Shown here: in pieces, positions 20,541 through 31,026 of the stretch
Layout of the letters: each line of letters opens with the position of its first letter
How positions within the stretch are numbered: position 1 is the stretch's first letter
Assembly (NCBI RefSeq): GCF_027595985.1
Contig: NC_073305.1
Coordinates: forward strand, 82,431,126 to 82,495,125
DNA: 64,000 nt
Source: Sorex araneus
Taxonomy: Eukaryota; Chordata; Mammalia; Eulipotyphla; Soricidae
Reading direction: 5' to 3'
The notes under the pieces: model-generated
What the model was told of the DNA's origin: nothing
The model's database searches: none
The model's input: only the letters and a program-made list of their open reading frames with translations
Made by a program: the position numbers and the translations under genes

Positions 20541-21249
20541 ATATGTGACTGACACCCAAGGACAGTAGACACAAGGGCCAGGAATATTGCTCCATAGTCT
20601 GTCTCATGAGCTGGGGGAGAAGGCAGCTGGAATAGAGAAGGGATCACCAAGTCAATGATGGTTGGAGGAATCATTTGGGATGGGAGATGTGTGCTGAAAG
20701 TAGATAAAAGACCAAACGCGATAGCCTCTCAGTATCTATATTGCAAACCATAATGTCCCAAAGTAGAGAGAGAATATGGGGGAAATTGTCATAGAGGCAG
20801 AGGGAGGGTTTTGGGGGGATTACTGGGGACATTGGTGGTGGAGAATGTGCACCGGTGGAGGGATGGATATTTGACCATTATATGACTGAAACTCAAACAT
20901 GAAATTTTTGTTACTGTATCTCATGGTGATTCAATAATTAAAAAAAATTTAAAAACCACAAATTTATTATGGGGCAGTTCTGAAGTTCAGAGTTCTCAGA
21001 TGGTTATCACTAGGCTAAAGTCAAATGTCAGTAGGACTTATTCTTTTCTGAAGGGAGGAGAGGAGGATAAATTTCCATAAATCTCTTCACCCTTTCCTGC
21101 TTCTATGGCTGCTGGTATTCAAAGACATTCTTCTGCATTCTTCTTGCATTTTCAAAACCAACAGGAGTAGGTCCTCCTCTAACTGAATCAGTTTTGCCTC
21201 ATTTCTAGCTGACCCCAACTGACTCATGCTTCTCACTGTCTTTTCTACT

Positions 21250-21426
21250 TTTTTGGTTTATTTTGGGGAAACAACCAGCAATGCTCAGGGCTTACTCCTG
21301 GCTCTGTGCTCAAGGATCACTACTGGTGGGGCTTTAGGCAGGGCATCTGAGGTGCCAGGGATAGAACCAGGGTCTACCATGTACAAAGCAATTTCCCTAC
21401 CTGTTGGACTATCTCTCCAATCCCCA
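21250..21426 (-). repeat. old SOR-A SINE, antisense
   Basis: Antisense copy: 'gcaatgctcagggcttactc', 'gccagggatagaaccaggg', 'ggactatctctccaatcccc'. Confidence 0.65.
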
Positions 21427-21845
21427 TCTCTTTTCTACCTTTAAGCTGTTATCTGTAATAGATAATGCAAGATGATCTCCCTTGCAACAAATCCTTAATC
21501 ATGCCTGCAAAGTCCCCTTTTTCCCTGTAAGTAATATGTTCATAGATATTGATGTACTTTTAAGAAGTAACACACGGGCATCTTTTGGGTGTGTGTACTA
21601 TTGTGTGCATTGTATATTCTGGAAATTATATATCATTATATATTATTTTTACTTCAGATTCATGCAAATGTTTTAGAAATTTAAAAATTAACAAAATAGG
21701 GAAAAAGGCATCTTTTTGAACATACAAGTGCAGCAAGCACAAAAGAAATATAAACCACATATATTTAACATGATTTATTACATTTAATCCTCAATAAAAG
21801 ATATGAGCCAGAATATCTGTATTGGAAACTAAAAAGCATTATTAC

Positions 21846-21985
21846 TTAATAATTTACCCAGTCATAAAACCAGTTGGTGGCAGAATTATGATTTAAATTC
21901 AAGTTACTATGATTTTGGAATGTTTCCCAAGGTCATTTAGCACTAACACTTAACCCCTAAAGTAATGTTCTTTCCATATTTCTAT
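21846..21985 (+). repeat. MIR SINE
   Basis: MIR core and 3' part: 'acccagtcataaaaccagt', 'ggtggcagaattatgattta', 'aattcaagttactatgattt', 'aagtaatgttctttcca'. Confidence 0.65.
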
Positions 21986-23040
21986 TACAGCTTCTCACAA
22001 TCAATTTCAATGCCTATATAAACCTGTCTTATATTCAAGCTGTTATCTGTAAGAATAATGTAAAAATCATATGTACTTTAAAATAGTTACAAAATGCTCT
22101 TATATAATTTTGTATGGAGGCCCCTTGCATTTGGGAAACATTAATGTGAATTGCACATACAAAATTCATCAAAGCTGTGATTTAAGTGTCCAGAATCAGG
22201 GACTGACTAAGTGGTTACAATTTTGGATTTCTGGAAGCAGCTAAAAAGCAAGAATCATTGATCATAGAGGCTGATAGGTGGAAAGCAGTGATGGTGGAGG
22301 TCTGGAAGTTCTTTTCTAGTTGCTTCAACTTTTCTCTTTTCTCAGAGAAATATTAATAAAGAATTCAACTGAGAGGAAGGTGGGGAAGAACACTGGGGGA
22401 GTTAAAAGGACGAGATAAAGTGAAAAATAGTTATTTTAGAGCATGGGTTATCTTTTGACTGATGAGCACCACAAACAAGTCATTTAATTCTTTAGTTTTA
22501 AAGGAGCCATAAGCAGAGAAGGCAGTGAGTGAACAAGCAAATTAAAGCAAATTTGTGGTTTGCCAAGAACAAGGGAACAAACAAGGGGCATGGGGAGTTA
22601 AGGGAAGGTTTTGCCAAGGACCGACACTAAAAGTTTAGCCTGATTGTGAGGGGAGTTAAACCAACAAGAAAATAAAGAAGAGTAAAAATATTTCAAATTC
22701 AATGCCTTATAGGTGTCCATGGTTGAAAGGATAGTTGGAATGTGGCAGTCAAGGATATCTGCAGAATGTACTCACCTGAGCCCTGTAAATGGTGCTATTT
22801 TAGTCTTAGGTTCTGATCATGGGAACAACCCGGTAGCACCTCAACAACTCATATATTGAAGTTACTAAGTAAGGATTGGCATCAAAGCTGTCTCAGTGTG
22901 AGTATAGTTCCCCCGGAATTCCCTTGGAACATGAGGAGGGATACTTGGGGTCAGATGATGACAGTAAATGAAATTCAAAATTGAAATGGAGACAATAGAC
23001 TTAAAATAGCCATGGATCTACAATCAGATATATGTTTTGG
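21986..23040. other. no gene recognised
   Basis: Single-copy-like DNA, purine-rich around 22360-22700. No repeat or coding sequence identified. Confidence 0.45.
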
Positions 23041-23074
23041 CTTTTTGGGTCTGAGGTTGAACGTAGGTAAAGGG

Positions 23075-23460
23075 ATATTCCTGATAACCTGTCAATATCT
23101 GTATTGCAAACCACAATGCCCAAAAGAAGAGAGAGAGAGAGAGAGATAAAGAGAGAGACAGAGAGAGGGACAGGGAGAGGGAGAGAGAGAGAGAGAGGGA
23201 GAGAGAGGGGGAGAGGGAGAGAGGGAGATGGAGAGAGGGAGAGGGAGATGGAGAGAGGGAGAGTGGGAGAGGGAGAGAGGGAGAGAGAGAGAAGAGGCAG
23301 GCTGGGGTGGGGTGGGGGTAATGGGAGGGAAACTGGGGACGTTGGCTGGGAGATATACACTGGTGGAGGGATGGGTGGTAGAGCACTGTATGACTGAAAC
23401 CCAGCCATGAACAGATTTGTAAGGGTCTATCTCACAGTGATTCAAGAAAAAGATTAAAAT
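23075..23460 (+). mobile_element. L1 3' UTR with expanded GA tract
   Basis: Left end 'atctgtattgcaaaccacaa' and right end 'acactggtggagggatggg', 'tctatctcacagtgattca' belong to the same L1 3' UTR as at 20740-20960. The short 'gagagagaata' of the other copies has grown here into about 170 bp of GA-rich repeats. Confidence 0.8.
23126..23297. repeat. (GA)n / (GAGGGA)n low-complexity tract
   Basis: Long imperfect GAGA and GGGAGA repeats; they produce long, spurious Arg/Glu/Gly- or Ser/Leu/Pro-rich open frames on both strands. Confidence 0.95.
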
Positions 23461-24344
23461 GAACTGAGAAAAATAAAGTAGTCATGGAGGAAGGTGGGAA
23501 AGCAGGACACTTTTTCTCTTGGTCTAGAACAAAACAGCCACTTCTAGAGTTGGCTGCAGGTGTAAATCACAGTCTCCTTGAAGACAAGATTCCTATTTGA
23601 AAAGAGGTGAGAGAAGGTTTGGAGTTCATTTGTGTAAGAGCACATTTACCTTCCCTAATATGCTCTGAATGTAGGTGGCACAGTGGAAAGATATCAGGAT
23701 CAGGAGAGAGGCATAGGGCTGGAGAGAACTGGAGATACACAGAAGCTTCAGGAACTGCAACAGCAGTTGAGGGTGACCATGGGGTTTGGGAGGTAATTGT
23801 CATAAAGAGGATAATGTAAATAGTGTGAACTCCAGAGGAGGGCATTGGATTATGTGTTTCTGGAGCCACTCCTTTATCTCAGGGATAGAAGTAGGAGTAT
23901 AGTAAAGGGAAGGCTTGAATTTACCATATCACCTCTTCCTTATCTTGTTGAGATTGGACATAACAGAAAATGTTCCTTCTCTAGTTGATTTCCCTATAGA
24001 TGTTCTGGAAGATGTATGGAGAAGCAGATGAATGTCATTTCACATCTCTTCACTCACACTGATTAAGTGTTGAAGGCATATTTTGTTTCCACAGCAGTAA
24101 GCATGAAGCTCCAATAGCAATGGACCAGAGTCCTCTTAAAGAGAGGGAGAGACTGTCTGGTATCTGTGAAAAGAATGGAAATTTATGTTTCATTTGTAGG
24201 AAGCATTCAAAGGCAGTGGGGAATAGGATCCTGAGTTTTTTCACATTGATAGTTGAAGTTCACTAGAAGAATTGCTCAGGGAGTCAAGGACACAGGACAT
24301 GTAGCAAAGGAGTGAGGCATAGTTGGTTCTTTTATTTATTATTC
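23461..24344. other. no gene recognised
   Basis: Mixed-composition single-copy-like DNA. Confidence 0.45.
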
Positions 24345-24405
24345 ATTATTTATTATTCAAGTTTGCTTGAATAAATTATTCAAGCAAACTTGAATAATAA
24401 ATAAT
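24345..24405. repeat. 29-bp perfect palindrome with 3-bp centre
   Basis: Arm 1 (24345-24373) and arm 2 (24377-24405) are exact reverse complements over 29 bp, separated by 'aat'. The inner arms read 'caagtttgcttg' and 'caagcaaacttg'. It lies about 20 bp before a SOR-B copy. Such a structure can extrude as a cruciform or fold as a hairpin RNA. Confidence 0.95.
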
Positions 24406-24424
24406 TGTAAAATATCATCTGTAA

Positions 24425-24668
24425 ACTCAGGCACAGTGGGTAGGGCGTTTGCCTTGCATGCGGCCAACTGGGGTTCGATGCCTCCGCCCTTCTCGGAGAG
24501 CCCAGCAAGCTACAGAGAGTATCCCACCCACACGGCAGAGCCGGCCAAGCTCCCCATGGCGTATTTGATATGCCAAAAACAATAACAACAAGTCTCACAA
24601 TGGAGATGTTACTGGTGCCTTCTCGAGCAAATCGATGAACAATGGGACAACAGTGCTACAGTGCATAT
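24425..24668 (+). repeat. SOR-B SINE, head shortened
   Basis: Starts at 'ggcacagtgggtagggcgtt' and runs to 'gacaacagtgctacagtgc'. The first 15 bases of the head are replaced. No clear duplication. Confidence 0.87.
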
Positions 24669-24669
24669 A

Positions 24670-26600
24670 TAAAGTCTGTGTCATCCCAGATGATAGAGGC
24701 TGTGATGGGATCATTGAAATTTATTTTGATTTTTTTAGAGTTTGTCATGAAGTATAAGCAAATAATAAGCCCAAAACAAAACCCCAAAGATATATTTGTT
24801 TCCTTTTTCTGCTTTCCTGTGAATAGTTTAAATTTTAAACTTATTTTTATTATTTTTACTGAATTATGGAAAATTTTCTTTACTTGAAGTTATATTTACA
24901 CTATAGTCAGAAATGCCATTGTGTAACGAAAGTCGTTTTTCTGCTTCTTAAAGTTAATATATTGAGAACTGAGTACTTGCATTTTATATTTCTATTACAC
25001 ACAATTACAAAACAGACAAAAATGATAGACTTTATTTATTTCAAGTTCATATGGTCTATTTCTTCTCTCTACTGGATCCTTTTGTTCCCCATCTAACTCT
25101 TGCTTTGTACTGCCATCTCTCAATACCAATTATAATGCTGAATCACTGTCAAATATAGAGACTTATTTGTGTGAGTTATCTGGAAATGTTTGTCCTATTT
25201 TAGGAGCAAATTAAAAGTGCTCTCAGGTGGTTGTATCAAACTCTTAAACTTAGAAAAGAGAAAATATTAATAGGAATCAACTTTGCTTATTTAACAGGTC
25301 AAGTTGATCTCTGGTGTCCATGGGAACGCTCGAGAACAAGCTGATTAACATCAAGATGTGTGGAAACAGAATCAATAGTTTTCCGTAACTGAGGAAGATT
25401 ATCAGAAGTCAAACAAGCCTTTAACAGGGGCTTTGCAGCTTAGACCCCAAACTTGTCAAGCACTTGGCAGGCAATTTAGAAAGTCTAATCGTGGCTGATG
25501 ATGAGTCATTTTACACTATTGTCACACCTCCATTCTCCAAGATCCATTTTAGGAACAGTTTAACTGCCCAGCCAGAAATTGCCTAATTTAAACCCTGACT
25601 TTCACCTGTATGAATCAAAATGACTCAGAAAGTGCAAATAAAATAATGCCAAGGAGTCAGTGAATGTTTCATTTTCCTCATAGCTTCTCTTCTCAGAACT
25701 GAGTCCTGAATCTTTCATGTATAGGAGGACTATAAGGATTAGACAATTGAATTCAGGAAGGGAAAAGAAGAAAACTCTTAAAGAAAAATGAATCCATCAA
25801 CGTTTTCTCTGACATGAGGAAACAGGTCAGACTTTTGAGATTTATAATTAGCATTTTAATTATACAAAAGATAGAGAACTGATTCTTTCAAAATGAGAGA
25901 ATTTTTGCCCTTTTAACTTACAAAATATACAAAATAGGGGGTATTGAAATATATGAAACATAGGTATATACATATGTGTATACACACATACATATAAATA
26001 ATCTTGTCTTCATCTATTCACTGCTCACCACCTCTCAGCTTGCAATATACAATGGGTTCAGTAAATTTTGATGAAATTAGTAAGAATTACTTATGTGCTT
26101 TGTCTGAGATTAATTCTTCTGATTATTTCTTTATTAATCATTTTCTCTGTTCTAGAAAGAAGATTCTAGAACTCAGAAAGCCTTGGCATATTGGCCTATG
26201 AAGTGAGGAGCAAGTAGCATCTGGCAGTTAGACAACTTGCAAGACTTTATTTTGAGAGCTCTGAATAATCTAGAATGCAATAGTTTACATTTTTATATAG
26301 TACTTTTCATATTAAAATATGTATTATTTTATTGGTCTTAGTAAACACTTTGTGAGAGAATCACAATATAAAATTTTATTTCTGATTTATAGGCACACAA
26401 TCAGAAATATAGAAAATTGAAGTAATGTGATCAATATGTGAAATAATGTTTGTTGAGTACCAGAACAATTATGTGATCCAAAAATTTCTTTAATAAAAAT
26501 TATAATCTCTGAAATAGTAAAAATTGAAAGATAATGGTTTTAATTATTTAGAAAATTTACATTTGTCAAACACATAATTTCCCTTGACTGTCAAGCACGA
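24670..26600. other. repeat-poor 1.9-kb block
   Basis: No SINE or L1 recognised. 25270-25680 is less AT-rich and contains two perfect AP-1-type heptamers (TGAGTCA at 25502-25508, TGACTCA at 25621-25627). It could be a regulatory island, but nothing proves it. Confidence 0.4.
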
Positions 26601-26724
26601 CTATATTTAAAATATATTTTAATCATCAACATGCACTTGTACTTACTTGTATCTTAAGTCTTTTTTGGTTTTGGTTTGCATAGGTAAGTTGTTTATTTAC
26701 AGTTTTTTTCTAAATGTAATTTTT

Positions 26725-26895
26725 TTGTTTTGTTTTTTGGGTCACACCCGGCGATGCACAGGGGTTACTCCTGGCTCTTCACTCAGGAATTATTCCTGGC
26801 GGTGCTCAGGGGACCATATGGGATGCTGGGATTCGAACCCGGGTCGGCCGCGTGCAAGGCAAATGCCCTACCCGCTGTGCTATCGCTCCAGCCCC
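26725..26895 (-). repeat. SOR-A SINE with 15-bp target duplication
   Basis: Nearly consensus antisense copy, one of the youngest here. 'ctaaatgtaattttt' at 26710-26724 and 26896-26910 abuts both ends. Confidence 0.96.
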
Positions 26896-26934
26896 CTAAA
26901 TGTAATTTTTAACTCTATAAACTTTACTTTTAGA

Positions 26935-27110
26935 ATTCCCTTTTTTTCCCTTTTTGGGTCACACCTGGCAATGCACAGGGGTCACTCCTGGCTCTGCACT
27001 CAGAAATTAACCCTGGCGGTGCTCAGGGAACCATATGGGATGCTGAGAATCGAACCCGGGTTGGCCGTGCAAGGCAAACACCCTACCCACTGTGCTATCG
27101 CTCCAGCCCC
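26935..27110 (-). repeat. SOR-A SINE
   Basis: Antisense copy from a T-rich start to 'tatcgctccagcccc', only about 25 bp right of the previous SINE's duplication. Confidence 0.92.
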
Positions 27111-27149
27111 AACTTTTCGAACTGTTTTTACTGTGTCCCATAACTTTAT

Positions 27150-27318
27150 TTATTTTTGGTTGTTTTTGCCAAACTGGGAGTCCTCAGGTCTTACTTCTTA
27201 CTCTACTCTTAGGGATCACTCTTGATAGCCTTGAGGGACCACACGTGGTGCTGAGAATTGAGCCCAGGTTGGCCATGTGCAAGGCAAGAGCCCTATGCAA
27301 TTGTACACTCCTGCCTCT
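27150..27318 (-). repeat. old SOR-like SINE, antisense
   Basis: Diverged: 'gggatcactcttgatagcc', 'gagggaccacacgtggtgct', 'gccatgtgcaaggcaagag'. Confidence 0.6.
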
Positions 27319-27358
27319 CATAACTTTTAGTGTATTATTTAATTTTGAATGACACAAG

Positions 27359-27532
27359 GTTTTTTTTTTCTTTTTAGGTCACACCTGGCAATGCATAGGG
27401 GTGACTCCTGGCTCTGTGCTCAGGAATTACCCCTGGCAGTGCTCAGGGTACCACATGGGATGCTGGGAATCGAACACGGGTCTGCTGCATGCAAGGCAAA
27501 CTCCTTACCCACTGTGCTATTGCTCCAGCCCC
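27359..27532 (-). repeat. SOR-A SINE with 12-bp target duplication
   Basis: Antisense copy with a long T-run at its left end. 'gaatgacacaag' (27347-27358) and 'gaatgactcaag' (27533-27544) match with one difference. Confidence 0.93.
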
Positions 27533-27667
27533 GAATGACTCAAGATATTTTAAATTTATTTTTTATTTCTTCTATTGCCCACTGTTGTTCAGGAGCATAA
27601 TGTTTAATACCTACATATTTGTAAATTTTCCAGTTTTATTTTTAATGTATTTGATTTTTGCTGTTGT

Positions 27668-27856
27668 TGCTGTTGTTGTTGTTGTTGCTTTGGGGCCACA
27701 CCCACCAATGTTTAGGCTTACTCCTGGCTCTGATCTGAGAGTTCACTCCTGGCAGACTCAGGGGACCATATAGAATGTCTGGGATCAAACCTGGTCAGCG
27801 CATACAGAGCAAACACCCTATCTGCTGTGTATAGCGCATACACACTCCAGCCCTGT
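27668..27856 (-). repeat. old SOR-like SINE with (TTG)n in its tail
   Basis: Antisense copy ('cacacccaccaatgtttag', 'caggggaccatatagaatgt') whose A-tail region has become a 'tgttgttgttg' repeat (sense CAA). A short internal duplication 'agcgcatacac' is present near the head. Confidence 0.65.
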
Positions 27857-28484
27857 GTTTCTGGTTTCGATCATTGTGGTCGAAAAGATGCTTTGATATA
27901 ATTTTAATTTCTGAAAATTTCTGAATATTTTTGTTGTATCTTATGATGTGTCTTAGAGAGTATTCCCGTATAATCTTAAGAAAAATGTGTTCTGCCTCTA
28001 TTGGATGGGATGTTTTATTTATGTTGCTAGGTTAGTCTAGTATAACAGTTTGAACTGAATCCTTCTTTATTAATTATCTATTTAGATACTCTCTTCACTG
28101 TTAGAAGTGAAATTCAGAATCTCTCATATTATTACTATATCACTGAGTATTTTTATTTTAATTTATTAAATTGCTCTTTGTATTCAAAAACTTTAATGTT
28201 GGGTGCTTAATAGTTACAATTGTCATATAAACTTGATTAGTACTAAACTAATTTTGGTCTTTGGGTACAATACTTGAACTAAATATTTTGCATATGAGTA
28301 CTGTAAATATAGTTTTCTATGCTGTTTTGACTTCAAATTGTGTGAAACATTTTTTCCATACTTTCACTTTAAGCTTGATGTGTTTTTTAAAACTGAAGAA
28401 AGCCTCTTGTATCCAATAACTGTTTCTTTTCATCCCTTTAGTCACTCTATGTATTTTTATTGGATATTTAGAATTTTAAATAAT

Positions 28485-28575
28485 TTGGGGGGCCACACCA
28501 GCTGTGTTTAGGACTTGCTCCTGGCTTTGTGCTCAGGGACCATTCCTGACAAACATGGGGGACCATATAGCTTTA
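28485..28575 (-). repeat. SOR-like SINE fragment
   Basis: 'gggccacaccagctgtgttt', 'gctcctggctttgtgctcag', 'gggggaccatatag'; the head is missing. Confidence 0.55.
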
Positions 28576-29020
28576 AAGTTATTATTGATAGACATGGACT
28601 CACTGTTACCATTTCATTAATTTCTTCCAACTTCCATATAGTATGCATTATTTAATTATAAGGGTGCATTTTGAGAAATACAGTGTTGCACAATTTTATT
28701 GTGAAAATTTCATGTATTTTAATTACACAAATTAGATGGTATATCTTGCTACACACAAACTTTATGATATAACCTGTTGGGATTACCAGTACATATATGG
28801 TGCCACTGACCAAAATATCATGAAGAAGCATCTGATTGTCATTTCTTTCTCCTGTTCTTCTTCTCTTGCATTGTTAGTTGATAGCTTTCTGTGATATATT
28901 TGATTCTTTCCTCTTTATTTTTGTATATATATACATGTGTATATATAATTATATATAATTATTTATATAATTGTATAAAAATTGTATAATTATATATAAA
29001 ATATATATAATTATATATAA

Positions 29021-29058
29021 TTGGTAAACTTTATTGTGGCTACCATAAAGTTTACCAA
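29021..29058. repeat. 14-bp inverted repeat
   Basis: 'ttggtaaactttat' (29021-29034) and its exact complement (29045-29058) around a 10-bp centre, next to an AT-rich tract. Confidence 0.9.
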
Positions 29059-29860
29059 AAAATCTTACAAAAGTTTTCTTTTATTTTAAAACAACTTAAC
29101 TGTGAATGCATAAAAATATCTACAGGTTAGTGCCCTCATTCCCATAATTTTTTTATATTGTGTATTTATTAGAATTTGTAGTTAATTTTAATACTTATAT
29201 ATTTATATATTTATATTAAGATTATAAATATAATCAAGCATCATTATATTAGAATATTCTAAATTTAACTATATTTGCTTTTTACATGAGTTTTAACACT
29301 TTCATATGTTTTCATGTTGTAAATTAGTATACTTCCATTTCATGTTGAAGAATTCACTTTCAGATTCCTTAAAAAGCTAGTTTAGTGTGATAAGCCCCTA
29401 CAGATTTTGCTTCTCTAGAAATCTCTGTTTCTTTCAGTACTGAAGGACAGCTTTGCTAGATAGATTATTTTTATTTTTGGCTGGCAGCTATTTTTTTCCA
29501 GGACCTTGAATATATTATCCCACTCCCTTCTGGCCTGCAAAGTTTCTGCTAAAAAATCTGTTGGTAGTCTGTGGGGGTTCCCTTGTACATAAAAGTTGTT
29601 TTTCTCTTGCTGCTTTTATGATTTTTCTTTATCTTCAACTTTTTATAATTGAATTATAACATGTCAATATAAATTTCTTGAGATTTTTATTATTTGATAA
29701 CTATTTCTTTTTCCAGGTTAGGGAATTTTTCAGGCATTTTTTAAAACAACCTTCTATCATTTTCTATCTCTTCACTTCTCCAATCCTTTTACTATGTATA
29801 TTTGTTCTCTTGAAGGCTTCTCATAAGTTGATAAAGGCATATTTTCTCTTCAATCTTATC

Positions 29861-31026
29861 TTTTTTTTTTTTTTTTTTTTTGCTTTTTGGGTCACACCGG
29901 GCAATGCCCAGGGGTAATTCCTGGCTCTGCAATATTCCCCATACTCTCTCTCTCCTTTTGAGTCTTATGGCTTGCAACACAGACACTGAAAGATCATCAT
30001 GTTTGGTCTGTTATCTACATTTGGCACAAGTCTCCTGTCCCGACTGATTCCTCCAGCCATCATTTTCTTAGTGATCCCTTCTCTACTCCATCTGCCTTCT
30101 CCCCTCTGCTCATGAAGCAGGTTTCCAGCTATGGGGTCCTCCTGACCCTTGGGTGTCAGCCTCATGTGATGTTATTCTATACTCCACAAATGAGTGCAGT
30201 CCTTCTATGTCTGTCTCTCTCTTCCTGACTCATTTCACTTAGCATGATACTCTCCATGTCTATTCATTTATAAGCAAATTTCATGACTTCATTTCTCCTA
30301 ACAGCTGCATAGTATCCCATTGCGTAGATGTACTAAAGTTTCTTTAACCAGTCTTCTGTTCTAGGGCACTTGGGTTGTGCCCCAGACTTTGGCTATTGTG
30401 AACAGTGCTACAATGAACATATAGGTACAAATGTCATTTCTACTGTGCTTTTTTGTATCCTCGGGATATATTACCAGAAGCTAAAAGCATCTTAAAGTAT
30501 GAAACAGCACTAACTATGCAAGTGGAAGCAAAAATAAACAAATTGGACTACATCAAACTAAGAAGCTTCTGCACTTCAAAAGAAACAGTGACCAAAATAC
30601 AGAAAGAGCCCACATAATGGGAAAGAATATTTACCCAAGACTCATCTGATAAGGGATTAATATCCAGGATATACAAGACACTAGTAGAACTGTACAAGGA
30701 AAAAACCTCCAATCCCATCAAAAAATGGGGAGAAGAAGTGAACAGAAGTTTCCTCAAAAAAGAAATACAAATGGCCAAAAGGCACATGAAAAAATGCTCT
30801 ACATCACTAGTCATCAGGGAGATGCAAAGTAAAACAACAATGAGATATCATCTCACACCACAGAGACTGGCACACATACAAAAGAACAAAAGCAACCAGT
30901 GCTGGCGTGGATGTGGGGTAAAAGGGACGGTCTTTCACTGTTGGTGGGAATGCCAACTGGTCCAGCCTTTCTGGAAAACAATATTGACAGTCCTTCAAAA
31001 ACTAGAAATTGAGCTTCTGTATGACC
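29861..31026 (-). mobile_element. 5'-inverted (twin-primed) L1 joined to a SINE tail
   Basis: Three segments. (1) 29861-29930: T-run plus the last about 50 bp of an antisense SOR-A. (2) 29931-30478: antisense L1 3' UTR and ORF2 end, breaking at 'ccgaggata'/'taatatatcccgagg' on the - strand. (3) 30479-31026: sense L1 ORF2 from 'gaagctaaaagcatc' to 'gagcttctgtatgaccc'. Aligned to the L1 at 18.5-20.9 kb, segment 3 stops about 12 bases before segment 2 begins. The two join over a 4-bp overlap 'gaag' (30477-30480). This is the expected product of twin priming on a - strand insertion. No convincing target duplication was found. Confidence 0.85.

Larger units (their letters stand above)
18505..20965 (+). 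mobile_element. L1 retrotransposon 3' half (ORF2 C-terminal part and 3' UTR)
   Basis: L1 ORF2p is the endonuclease/reverse transcriptase that copies L1 RNA back into DNA; only its C-terminal part is represented. Recognisable protein words: [14 protein letters not shown]-type at 18550-18600, then after 19250 the segments around [15 protein letters not shown] and CWCGCGEKGTLSLLVGML near 19560-19615 (the Cys-rich region), broken into several frames by indels. The 3' UTR resumes at 20547 and ends at 'ctcatggtgattcaataatt' plus an A-rich tail. Two younger insertions interrupt it: a SOR-A SINE and a solo LTR. Not functional; strongly 5'-truncated. Confidence 0.9.
26600..29860 (-). mobile_element. 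old antisense L1, broken by many SINEs
   Basis: Between the SINEs the sequence follows the antisense of an old L1: 'actgtgtcccataactttat' (27132), 'actgttgttcaggagcataa' (27582), 'taaattttccagttttattt' (27620), 'ttctgcctctattggatggg' (27990), and 29440-29620 with 'ggctggcagctattttttt' and 'cactcccttctggcctgc'. No frame survives. The left end is uncertain. Confidence 0.7.

Noticed and set aside
23001-23408. Ser/Leu/Pro- and Arg/Glu-rich open frames
   Set aside because: Products of the GA/CT simple repeat.
26647-27225. 192-codon open frame on the + strand
   Set aside because: It lies across two antisense SINEs; similar open frames recur at other SINE copies because the family lacks stops in that frame.
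28921-29020. AT-rich palindromic tract as a replication or scaffold-attachment element
   Set aside because: Simple TATA/AATT low complexity; self-complementarity is expected from composition.
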